Below are positions 23,402-30,903 of a stretch of DNA of 46,399 bases, in pieces. Source of the DNA: Acidimicrobiaceae bacterium (GTDB lineage Bacteria > Actinomycetota > Acidimicrobiia > Acidimicrobiales > Palsa-688). Position 1 is the stretch's first letter. Every line of letters starts with the position of its first letter. Under the pieces are notes generated by a model that saw only the letters and a list, made by a program, of their open reading frames with translations, was not told the DNA's origin and did no database searches. The DNA lies in NCBI GenBank assembly GCA_003156595.1, contig PMHH01000158.1:35664-82062 (forward strand), read 5' to 3'. The position numbers were made by a program, and so were the translations under genes.

Positions 23402-26400
23402 TCAGCCGGCGGTAACCGTGTACTCGTAGGGGAAGGCGGCCAGCTGGCTGCCGTCGGGGAGGATGCCCCCGGCGGTGCTGAGGGTGTTGGCTGCCACCTC
23501 GGGGATCGAGCTGTCGTCGTCGAGGTACAGCGTTCCGGCGACGGTGCTGCCGGCTGTCGCGTTCGGGGTGATGGTGACTGCGATGTCAACCGTCTCACCC
23601 GGCTCCACCATGACGGGCGTGACACCGTTCGATGAGTTGACCGACGATTCCCAGAGGTCGCCCGTCGAGGACGTCACGGCCGAGTCGAACGCCTGGGTCG
23701 TCGCCGACATGGCGGTCTGCACCGTGGTGGTCCGGTAGCCCTTCACCCCGTCTGGACCATCCAGGTACGGAACGACGGCCCAGACCCCTTCCGGCACTGC
23801 CGGCGACGTAGCGTTGAAGGTGCCGGTCGGATTGTCGGTGTGGCCAGGTGTGCCGGCGATGACATCGGGATCACCGAAGATGTCGTCGAAGTCGAAGAAC
23901 GCCGGCTTGGGCGAGGCGACTGATGCCGTGACCGACGAGGTCCCAGTCGGGACCAGGTAGGTGGGAGTGGTCTCGGCGGTGAGGTTGGGAATGGTCGCCG
24001 CAGCCGTCGTCAGCGGAACCAGAGAGACGGTGACACTCGCGTTGAGACGAGGGTCGACGAAGTACTCCTCCGGCGTGTTCCCCTTGTTGGTCACCTTGAC
24101 CTCGGCCGTGTAAGAGTGGCCAGCCGTCAGGTCGGTGCCGGCCGAGTTGGGAAGCCCTGTGGCCGAAGCCGGCGGCGGCGCCGTGGACATCGTCACCGTG
24201 AACGGCTGGTCGAGGGCGGTGCCCGAGACCTGGTTGTAGAAGTTGATGGCGAGGGTCCACAAACCTGGGACGGGAGCCACCACGTGCAACTGGCTGCCCA
24301 CCTCCGGCACGAGGGTCAATCCGCTAGTGGCCTCGGCCCCGAGCGAGTTGGCCGCCGTGGACGCGGCGAGACCGCTCGGGCTCACCAGTTCGGCGGTAAA
24401 GGTGTTCGCCGAGTTGGCGGTGGAGATGTCCGCGCTCAAGGTCGAATCACCGGCGGGCAGGTCGACGACGTAGTAGGCGCTCTGACCCGTATCGGTGCTC
24501 CGACCGTTGCCTCCGGTCAGGGTTCCGGTGAAGGTGGTCGTGGGATCGGGGGTGGGCACGTAACTCCGCAGGATCACCGGCACCGTCGTGGTGGTGGTGA
24601 AGTTGGGCGATCCAGTCGCGCTCGACTGCAGCACCAGCGCCCCGCTCTCGTCGCCGGGGGTGGCCGCGGTATGGATGCTGAGAGCGGCTGTACTCGAAGC
24701 ACCTGCCTGGAGCGTGACCGTCGACGGCGACACCGTGCCAAGGCTGGTCCAAGGGGCCACCTGGGCCCCGAACTGAACCGTGCTCGGTGCGCCGCCCTCG
24801 ATCTGGGCGGTCCAGGTCCCGGCGGACGGGTCCGCCACTGACGCCTGTCCGGCGTCGCCGGTTCCCTGCTCGAGGCTGAAGGCGGCCAACCTCTTACCCG
24901 GTCCGTAGAGGGTGATGTTGACCGAACCGGGTCCAGTCGACAGGTTCGACGAGGAGGTGTAGGCGACCTGAGTCTCCAGGCGGCCTTCGCCGGCGGGGAC
25001 GGTCAACTTCTCCACCGCTTCGTAGTTGTTGGTGGACGTAAGGTCGAGCGAAACCGACTTGACATTGGTGTAAGGCGCGAGCGTCCGGCTCGAGAGCTTC
25101 ACCGTGACCGGGCCACTGCCGTCGTTGGTGATGGTGTCGGCCAACGATTCAGGCGAGTTGGTCGCTCCGGCCACGTCCAACTGGTTCGTGCTGCTGAGCA
25201 GCTCATGGCCAGCGGGCGGCACCGTGGCCCCGGCATAGGAGCGGGCCGCCAGGACCGCGGCGTAGGCGTCAATCATGCCCGCGCCCTGCTCGTCAGCCGG
25301 GCCGGCGACGTCCTCGGCGGTCGAGATGATGATCTGTTTGACGATCGCCGGCGTCGGAGTCTGGCCCTTATGCGCCTCGCGATAGGCCTGAATGACAAGG
25401 GCCGCGGTGCCAGCCGTCAACGGCCCAGCCTCGCTGGTCCCTCCGCTCAGCTCCACGTCGGCGGGCTTGCCGGCGAAGTTGGTGCAGGCCTGGTATATGG
25501 CCGGATCAGGTGTGCAGAGGGCCCAGTTGAGATCGCCGGGGGCCACGACATCCAAGGTGCCTCCGCTCTCGGAAACTCCGCCCGAGCTCAGCGCGCTCAG
25601 GTTGTTGTTGAGCCAGCCGGACAACTTGACGGGACCCCCAACCCAGCCGCCGATGCCCGTCTGGAGGTAGCTGCGGAGAGTGGTCGTCGCACCAGCCGAG
25701 ATGACGCTCGGGTCGGTGGCCGGCGATCCAATGGTGTCGGTAGGGCCGGCGTCACCGGCCGAAGCGGTTACGACGGTACCCGCCGCGACCGCGGCGCTGT
25801 CGGCCTGCTCGACCAAGTCGAGATCGGAGACGTCAGGGAAGGGGTCGTCGCCGAAGGACTCGTTGATGACGTTGAGGTGATCGTGCACGACCCCGTAGTC
25901 GATGGCCTCTAGGAGCGCGGAGGTGAAGTTGGTGTCGCTGTTACCGAAGGCGTCGAGGTCGATCAAACTGGCCCCGGGCGCCACGCCGAGGATTCGGATG
26001 TTGCAGGGCTGATCGAGACCGGTTCCGTAGTCCTCGAGGTTGTAGACGTGGAGACCTTGGGCCGCGATCGAGCTGGCGTCGAGGAAGGCCTCCCCGCCGT
26101 CGGTTACCGATCCGGTGCCGCTGTTGCTGAAGTCCTGGTAACCGATGAACACGTGCGTACCGTTGCCCCGGATGAAGTCCGGGTTGTCGATGTCGATGCC
26201 GTCGGCGATAAACCCGACCCGCACGCCCGCGCCGGTATAGCCGAGCGCCTGCGCCGAGTCACCGGTTCCGCTCTGGGTCGCGGCGTGGATGGCCTCGATG
26301 GCCTCGGGGTCGAGCTGGACAGTCCCGTTCGCCGCGCAGGCGCCGGCGGGAGCCGAGAACCCGCCCTGCTGGGTGGTGGCCTGGACGGGCGTGCCCATGC

Positions 26401-26815
26401 GGACCAAGCCGTCGTTGACGACCTCAGCCACGCTGGGGTTGGCCCGCAGTCGGGCCGCTTCTCCGGGTGACACAGTGGCGGCGATGTCATCGACCAGCGA
26501 CAAGCCGTCTACCCGCTGAGACCCGGTCTCCTTCAACTCAGCCAGCACCGAACGCTGCGCCGCGGCGTAGGCCGCCTCCCGCTGGGCGGTCGGGGCGTTG
26601 GTGGTGGCGCTCAGATCGTCACGCATAACGATGATCACCCTTTGGGTGACATTCTTCGACAGGGCCTTCGCCTGCGCCGCGGTCAACGCCGCCGGCCCAG
26701 CGGGCTTGGCCGTCGCGGTGGACGCGAAGGAGCCGCTCACCGGCGCCAGCGCCACGCTTCCCACCAACGCCAGAGTTGCTACACCCGACACCAGCACCAG
26801 ACGTTTCACCCGCAT
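23402..26815 (-). CDS. large secreted subtilase-fold protease with sedolisin-type active site
   Basis: A 1137-residue exported protein. ATG 26815 is preferred because GGGGAGG precedes it by about nine bases. Residues 1-31 are a signal peptide; about 50-140 resemble an I9-type propeptide (TQRVIIVMRDDLSATT, then ANPSVAEVVNDGLV). The catalytic domain covers about 195-500. Where S8 subtilases have D-T-G, this protein has FIADGIDIDNPDF (Ala at the catalytic Asp position); where they have HGTHVAG it has GGEAFLDASSIAA (E242, D246); the oxyanion Asn is Asp in SAGDAGP (D355); the serine motif GGTSEAGPLTAG (S461) is kept. E-xxx-D, GD and GTS are the hallmarks of S53 sedolisins, so an acid-active Ser-Glu-Asp peptidase is the best reading. 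Residues 500-1137 are beta-rich Fn3-like/adhesive domains. Upstream lies a block of exported-protein genes on the same strand. Confidence 0.9.
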   Translation of the reverse strand: MRVKRLVLVSGVATLALVGSVALAPVSGSFASTATAKPAGPAALTAAQAKALSKNVTQRVIIVMRDDLSATTNAPTAQREAAYAAAQRSVLAELKETGSQRVDGLSLVDDIAATVSPGEAARLRANPSVAEVVNDGLVRMGTPVQATTQQGGFSAPAGACAANGTVQLDPEAIEAIHAATQSGTGDSAQALGYTGAGVRVGFIADGIDIDNPDFIRGNGTHVFIGYQDFSNSGTGSVTDGGEAFLDASSIAAQGLHVYNLEDYGTGLDQPCNIRILGVAPGASLIDLDAFGNSDTNFTSALLEAIDYGVVHDHLNVINESFGDDPFPDVSDLDLVEQADSAAVAAGTVVTASAGDAGPTDTIGSPATDPSVISAGATTTLRSYLQTGIGGWVGGPVKLSGWLNNNLSALSSGGVSESGGTLDVVAPGDLNWALCTPDPAIYQACTNFAGKPADVELSGGTSEAGPLTAGTAALVIQAYREAHKGQTPTPAIVKQIIISTAEDVAGPADEQGAGMIDAYAAVLAARSYAGATVPPAGHELLSSTNQLDVAGATNSPESLADTITNDGSGPVTVKLSSRTLAPYTNVKSVSLDLTSTNNYEAVEKLTVPAGEGRLETQVAYTSSSNLSTGPGSVNITLYGPGKRLAAFSLEQGTGDAGQASVADPSAGTWTAQIEGGAPSTVQFGAQVAPWTSLGTVSPSTVTLQAGASSTAALSIHTAATPGDESGALVLQSSATGSPNFTTTTTVPVILRSYVPTPDPTTTFTGTLTGGNGRSTDTGQSAYYVVDLPAGDSTLSADISTANSANTFTAELVSPSGLAASTAANSLGAEATSGLTLVPEVGSQLHVVAPVPGLWTLAINFYNQVSGTALDQPFTVTMSTAPPPASATGLPNSAGTDLTAGHSYTAEVKVTNKGNTPEEYFVDPRLNASVTVSLVPLTTAAATIPNLTAETTPTYLVPTGTSSVTASVASPKPAFFDFDDIFGDPDVIAGTPGHTDNPTGTFNATSPAVPEGVWAVVPYLDGPDGVKGYRTTTVQTAMSATTQAFDSAVTSSTGDLWESSVNSSNGVTPVMVEPGETVDIAVTITPNATAGSTVAGTLYLDDDSSIPEVAANTLSTAGGILPDGSQLAAFPYEYTVTAG

Positions 26816-26929
26816 CGTCTCTGCCCTCCCCAAATCTCTTCGCACGGACTAGTTCGACGCACATGAGCCCGTTACAGACTCCGTCGACACCGTAACCGAT
26901 CGAACAGCCTCGCGAAAGGCGCCAGCCAC

Positions 26930-27577
26930 CTAGTCGCGCGACAGGTAGATGGTGGTGGGACCGTTCGGCGTAGGGACGGTGACGCTCGCTTGGCTGGATC
27001 CCGAGCAGTTCCATGTACCGCTTATGCCAGAAGCAGGGAAGGCACTGGCCTTGATCGGCGTACCGTAGCTCCCGGTCCCTTCCCTGGACTCGAAGTTCAC
27101 GTCACCAGTTCCGCCCGGCGTCAATTTGAAGGTGCCGGTCGAAGCGGACGTCGATGTCGAGGAGAAGGGAGCGTTCTCGTGGCCGAGGTAGAGCCCTTGG
27201 CCGCTTATACCGTCCGCACTGATGCCGATTGGCTGCATGCCCGAGAAGTCGACAGACATTTCGCTGGAACTGATCGCGAAGTGGATTCCGGCCCCGCCAG
27301 TCGTGTTCCCGCCTTGTGCTTGTTGGACGTAGCTCGTGCTCGTCCAATTGCCGACAATGCAGATTGCAGCCCCTGCCGCTGAAGCAATGGCAGTCGTCGG
27401 CGTCGTCGTTGCTGAACCGGAGACCGTGGTCGACGTGGTGGTCGCGCCAGACGATGGCGGTGTGGATGTGGATATGGATGTCGATGCGTGCCTCTTGCTG
27501 GCTCCGCAGGCCGTGAGCAGCAGCCCTGCCGAAAGAAGCACCACCGATACCGCGGCTGCACGACGAGATGTGTCCAT
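26930..27577 (-). CDS. hypothetical lipoprotein with Ser/Thr-rich linker
   Basis: A 215-residue predicted lipoprotein: signal peptide with lipobox LLTAC (cysteine at residue 24), a low-complexity Ser/Thr linker to about residue 65, and a C-terminal beta-rich domain of about 145 residues. The domain starts CIVGNWTSTSY, continues with GIHFAISSSEMSVDFSGMQP and ends SGTWNCSGSSQASVTVPTPN. The GxWxS...GTW-C-S arrangement resembles lipocalin-like or META-type small barrels seen in actinobacterial lipoproteins, but I cannot assign a family. The two cysteines, C73-like near the domain start and the one in WNCSG, may pair. It sits between the protease and the glycoside hydrolase on the same strand. Confidence 0.75.
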   Translation of the reverse strand: MDTSRRAAAVSVVLLSAGLLLTACGASKRHASTSISTSTPPSSGATTTSTTVSGSATTTPTTAIASAAGAAICIVGNWTSTSYVQQAQGGNTTGGAGIHFAISSSEMSVDFSGMQPIGISADGISGQGLYLGHENAPFSSTSTSASTGTFKLTPGGTGDVNFESREGTGSYGTPIKASAFPASGISGTWNCSGSSQASVTVPTPNGPTTIYLSRD

Positions 27578-27617
27578 CCTCTAATTGTCGCGTGGCTTCG
27601 CCGCGACTGGCAAGGAA

Positions 27618-29105
27618 CTAACGTTTTTGCGAGACATCAACGACGGTGGCGGAGTAGGGCGCCAGCATTACTGAGACCGCGTTTCCAGTCACGGAGGTGG
27701 TACTGATGGCGCCGGGCAGAGGAGCCTGAGCCGAGGGGTCCAGCTGGCCGTCGTAGTCGACGTCGAGAGAATTCTCGTCACTGGTGGAAGCCATGGCGTA
27801 GGTGCTCAGGGTGCCGCCGATGGGCGAGAACCCTGTGTACTTTATTCGGAGTGGCTGTGGGCTGCCCGTCTTGTTGATGGCCAGAACTTGTACTGAGCTG
27901 TCGGACTTGCGGGTGGCGTATGCGCTCACCGTGGTGCTGGGATCATCGCTTTGGGTCAACGGGAGGACGGTCGCGCCCATATGTCCCCACAGGGCGGTTG
28001 CGTAGTACGTCGGGGTCGGGGTATCAACGGGACGAGCCTCACCCGGGCCGTACAGCAACCCGTACGCTCCGGCTCCGTGTAGGTCGAAGTAATCTTCCTC
28101 GGCCACACCAGATTGGGCGAAAGCTCCGATCATGTCGGCGTAAACAAGTGCGTGTCCCACGGTCTGGTTGAAGCCGGTGCCCGTATTGGAGTCACCGAGG
28201 TTCCACTCGGAGATGTCGACCGGGAGATGGCGCGTGTCGTTGGCGGCGATCTCCTGGGTGATGAATGGCCAGTCACAGCGGCTGCAACTCCAGGTCTCAG
28301 CGGCACCCTTAGTGTCGTTCCAGCCGGAGCCTCTGTAATAGTGCAGAGACACTCCGTCAACTTCGCCCGTTCCGGCTTTGTTGCCGGTTTGCTTCAGGAA
28401 CATTCCCAGCGAGTCCAACGTCCACCAGTAGTACTCGTTGGTTGCCGCTGGTCCATAAACTTGCACGCCCGGGTCGACAGCGTGCATGGCTGATGCCTGG
28501 GCGTTGAACGCGGTGATGTACGGCTGGAAGTCGCGATCCTGGTAGGTCGTCATGCGGATGTCCTCCTCGTTGCCGACCTCCATGCTGGCGTCAATTCCGT
28601 GGGCCTGGTCGTAAGTGACCCAGGCCGCTTGGTTCTGCGGTGAGTTCACTGCGTACGAGCGTCCCGGTGGATTGGGAAGGTGGCCCTGATAGTTGGTCTG
28701 AAAGAGCGGTGTCGCACCGAACTGCGCCGCCCAGTTGGCCAGTTGGATAGGGCTGGTGGAACTCCAGCTCGAGCGGCTCAGAGTGGTGGTTGGGTAGTAC
28801 GGCTCCTGCCAGTCATACCAGTCTCCGGGATCCCCGCCAGCGAATCGGACCGAGCGGATGGGGGTTTGCTCGAGTGCCTTGGCACTGGCTTGGCTCCCTT
28901 GGGCGGAGTCCCAGAATCCGACGTAGTTGATGCCGAAAAAATTGCTCGGGATGACCCGTGTCACGGCGCCGGCGTTGACCGATATGGTGTCCATCGGTTG
29001 GACTCGGTGCACCACCGCCGAGCAGGCGGCAAGCGGGCCGACCGCCAGCAGGACCAACCCGAGCAATGGAAAGCCGAGTGCCCGAGGGCACGAAACGTAG
29101 GACAC
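27618..29105 (-). CDS. glycoside hydrolase-like lipoprotein (clan A type)
   Basis: A 495-residue exported enzyme. The GTG at 29103-29105 begins a lipoprotein signal VSYVSCPRALGFPLLGLVLL ending in lipobox LAAC (cysteine about residue 28); the frame upstream overlaps the beta-lactamase-like gene. The barrel shows SNFFGINYVGFWDSA, RSVRFAGGDPGDWYDW, then the acid/base motif EVGNEE (E180) and the nucleophile motif PVDISEWNLGD (E300), spaced as in clan A families such as GH39, GH51 and GH79. A small C-terminal beta-domain (TVSAYATRKSDSSVQVLAIN) follows, as in arabinofuranosidases and glucuronidases. It likely attacks plant or microbial polysaccharide at the cell surface; the sugar is not determinable. 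It starts two bases after the upstream stop, so it is in an operon. Confidence 0.82.
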   Translation of the reverse strand: MSYVSCPRALGFPLLGLVLLAVGPLAACSAVVHRVQPMDTISVNAGAVTRVIPSNFFGINYVGFWDSAQGSQASAKALEQTPIRSVRFAGGDPGDWYDWQEPYYPTTTLSRSSWSSTSPIQLANWAAQFGATPLFQTNYQGHLPNPPGRSYAVNSPQNQAAWVTYDQAHGIDASMEVGNEEDIRMTTYQDRDFQPYITAFNAQASAMHAVDPGVQVYGPAATNEYYWWTLDSLGMFLKQTGNKAGTGEVDGVSLHYYRGSGWNDTKGAAETWSCSRCDWPFITQEIAANDTRHLPVDISEWNLGDSNTGTGFNQTVGHALVYADMIGAFAQSGVAEEDYFDLHGAGAYGLLYGPGEARPVDTPTPTYYATALWGHMGATVLPLTQSDDPSTTVSAYATRKSDSSVQVLAINKTGSPQPLRIKYTGFSPIGGTLSTYAMASTSDENSLDVDYDGQLDPSAQAPLPGAISTTSVTGNAVSVMLAPYSATVVDVSQKR

Positions 29106-29107
29106 TG

Positions 29108-30292
29108 TCAGCCGGTTCTGTCGTGAGAAATGGCCGCGTAAGCAGCGTCCTGCAGGTCGCCGTGAACGGCGGGCGGTGTTGACGTTTCCCAGAGCCGCTG
29201 GGTAAGGACGATCACAACGAGCTCGTGGCGGGGGTCGACCAGCCACGAGGTGCCGAGCCCACCGTCCCATCCGAAGCCGCCGCTGCGGGGCCCCTCGGTG
29301 ATCACGCTCTGGCAGAAGCCCCAGCTGCGGCCGTGCAGGAACGCTTCGCCGGTACCCCCCCGCTGGGCTCCGGTCAGCTGGTCGCTGGTCATCTTGCCCA
29401 CTGCTTCGGCGGATAAGACGGGCGTGCCTGCCGCAAGAAACATGCGGGCGAAGGCGAGCAGGTCATCGACCGTGGACACCAGACCGGCCGCCCCATCGCC
29501 GAAGGCGGGGGCGCGGCTCCACTTCCCCTCGGGGGCGTCCCAGACCTCGAGTCCCTCCGGGGTCGGCACGTAGGCGGTGGCGAGGCGCGATGGATCGGAC
29601 GTCCACAAGGCCGTGTCTCGCATGCCGAGCGGATCGAAGATCCGGGTGCGCAGGACCTCAGGGAAGGGCGTCCCGGTGGCCCGGGCGGCCAAGACCCCGA
29701 GGACCGAGGCCCCGGTGTTGTACATCCACTTCTCACCCGGCTGGCCGATCAACGGTAGTGAGCCCAAGGCCGCGATCCAGGTGTCAGGATCGGGCTGCAT
29801 CTCCGGGTCGGGCGGCCCCAGAGTGCACAGGTTCAGATCGGTCGCCTCTTTGACTACAGGCCAGGGCTCGTCAGCCATGAACATCTCCAGCATCATCCCG
29901 AACCCGAAGGTGAAGTTGAGCAGCTGGCGGACAGTGATCGGTCCGAGGGCGGGGACGGTGTCGTCGAGCGGGCTAGCGGGGCTGCGCAGCACGCGGCGGT
30001 CCGCCAGCTCTGGCAACCACTTGTCGACGTGGTCGCCCAAGCCCAAGATCCCATCGTCGACCAGAGCCATCGTGGCGGCGCCGGTCACGACCTTGGAAGT
30101 CGACGCGATGCGGTACAGCGAGTCTCGCTGGACGGGCGGCCCGCCGATGCGCAGCGACCCGAGAGTTTCGACGTGGACCTGGTCCTTTCGGGCCACCAGG
30201 GCGACCAGTCCGGGGATCTTGTCGGACCCCACGTGGCTGGCGGCAACCTTCGTGAATCGTTCGAGACCGGATGGGGAAAGCGGATCAGCCAT
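29108..30292 (-). CDS. beta-lactamase-family serine hydrolase (class C-like/esterase)
   Basis: A 394-residue penicillin-binding-like hydrolase. The start is the ATG of MADPLSPSGLERF. The nucleophile motif S-x-x-K occurs as S64-T-S-K67 in RIASTSKVVTG; the second motif tyrosine is Y191 in EKWMYNTGASVLG, and the third-motif region is GGFGWDGGLGTSW instead of KTG, as in many esterase-type members (serine hydrolases, D-aminopeptidases, LACTB-like). There is no signal peptide, which argues for a cytoplasmic esterase or peptidase and against an antibiotic-degrading enzyme. It follows the SixA gene by 28 bases and precedes the glycoside hydrolase by two, so the three are probably cotranscribed. Confidence 0.9.
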   Translation of the reverse strand: MADPLSPSGLERFTKVAASHVGSDKIPGLVALVARKDQVHVETLGSLRIGGPPVQRDSLYRIASTSKVVTGAATMALVDDGILGLGDHVDKWLPELADRRVLRSPASPLDDTVPALGPITVRQLLNFTFGFGMMLEMFMADEPWPVVKEATDLNLCTLGPPDPEMQPDPDTWIAALGSLPLIGQPGEKWMYNTGASVLGVLAARATGTPFPEVLRTRIFDPLGMRDTALWTSDPSRLATAYVPTPEGLEVWDAPEGKWSRAPAFGDGAAGLVSTVDDLLAFARMFLAAGTPVLSAEAVGKMTSDQLTGAQRGGTGEAFLHGRSWGFCQSVITEGPRSGGFGWDGGLGTSWLVDPRHELVVIVLTQRLWETSTPPAVHGDLQDAAYAAISHDRTG

Positions 30293-30320
30293 GCTCAGAC
30301 TCCTTGTGCGATCGATGGGG

Positions 30321-30797
30321 TCAGGCCGCCGGTGGGTGGTAGTCGACCTTCTCGAGCTTCCCAACGCGGAACCGCAGGATCCAGGCCCCTCCTTTGGCGC
30401 CTGGTGGTCGATGGCCCAGCTTGCGGGCGAACTCCTTTGACAGTTGTGGGAGCAGCTCGACGATGACCTCGCGGTGAGTGCACAACACGACCGTCGACTC
30501 GTCCGTTTCGAATGACAACAGCTGCCGGCACAGCTCGACGGCCGCCTGACCGGCGTCTCGCGACAGGTGCCCGGACAGTTCCACGGGTAGATTGTGCTTC
30601 TCGGCGAAGGGCTGCGCGGTTTGCACGCAGCGCAGAGCCGGACTCGAGATCACCCTGGTTGGTTTGCCACCGCCGATGACCTTGCCCAGCCGGTCCGCCT
30701 GCCGGCGGCCACGCGCCACCAGCGGGCGGTCGCCGTCGGGTCCTCTCCAGCCCTTCTTCGCTTCGGCATGTCCGTGTCGCACCACGATGATTCGCAT
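30321..30797 (-). CDS. sixA: SixA-type phosphohistidine phosphatase
   Basis: A 158-residue histidine phosphatase-superfamily protein of the short SixA form. The RHG motif opens the protein (MRIIVVRHGHAEAKKGW), with the catalytic histidine at residue 8; the second arginine is in VISSPALRCVQTAQPFAE, and the distal histidine is in VVLCTHREVIVELLPQL. SixA proteins remove phosphate from histidine phosphotransfer domains in E. coli; in actinobacteria the target is less certain, and general phosphohistidine or small-phosphate hydrolysis is possible. ATG start. It heads the presumed operon with the beta-lactamase-like hydrolase and the glycoside hydrolase. Confidence 0.9.
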   Translation of the reverse strand: MRIIVVRHGHAEAKKGWRGPDGDRPLVARGRRQADRLGKVIGGGKPTRVISSPALRCVQTAQPFAEKHNLPVELSGHLSRDAGQAAVELCRQLLSFETDESTVVLCTHREVIVELLPQLSKEFARKLGHRPPGAKGGAWILRFRVGKLEKVDYHPPAA

Positions 30798-30903
30798 GCG
30801 TGACTGTCCCTTAGATGTGCCCGATGGTGGGAGCGGTCCGGCACAAGTTAGCCGGGACAGTGTTACGACGATGCCCGTGGGCGGGACGCCGACCTCCTAT
30901 CGA

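Noticed and set aside
24116-25912. Plus-strand open frames of 235-241 codons opposite the protease
   Set aside because: Antisense to a clearly coding protease with signal peptide and active-site motifs; no domain is recognisable on the plus strand.
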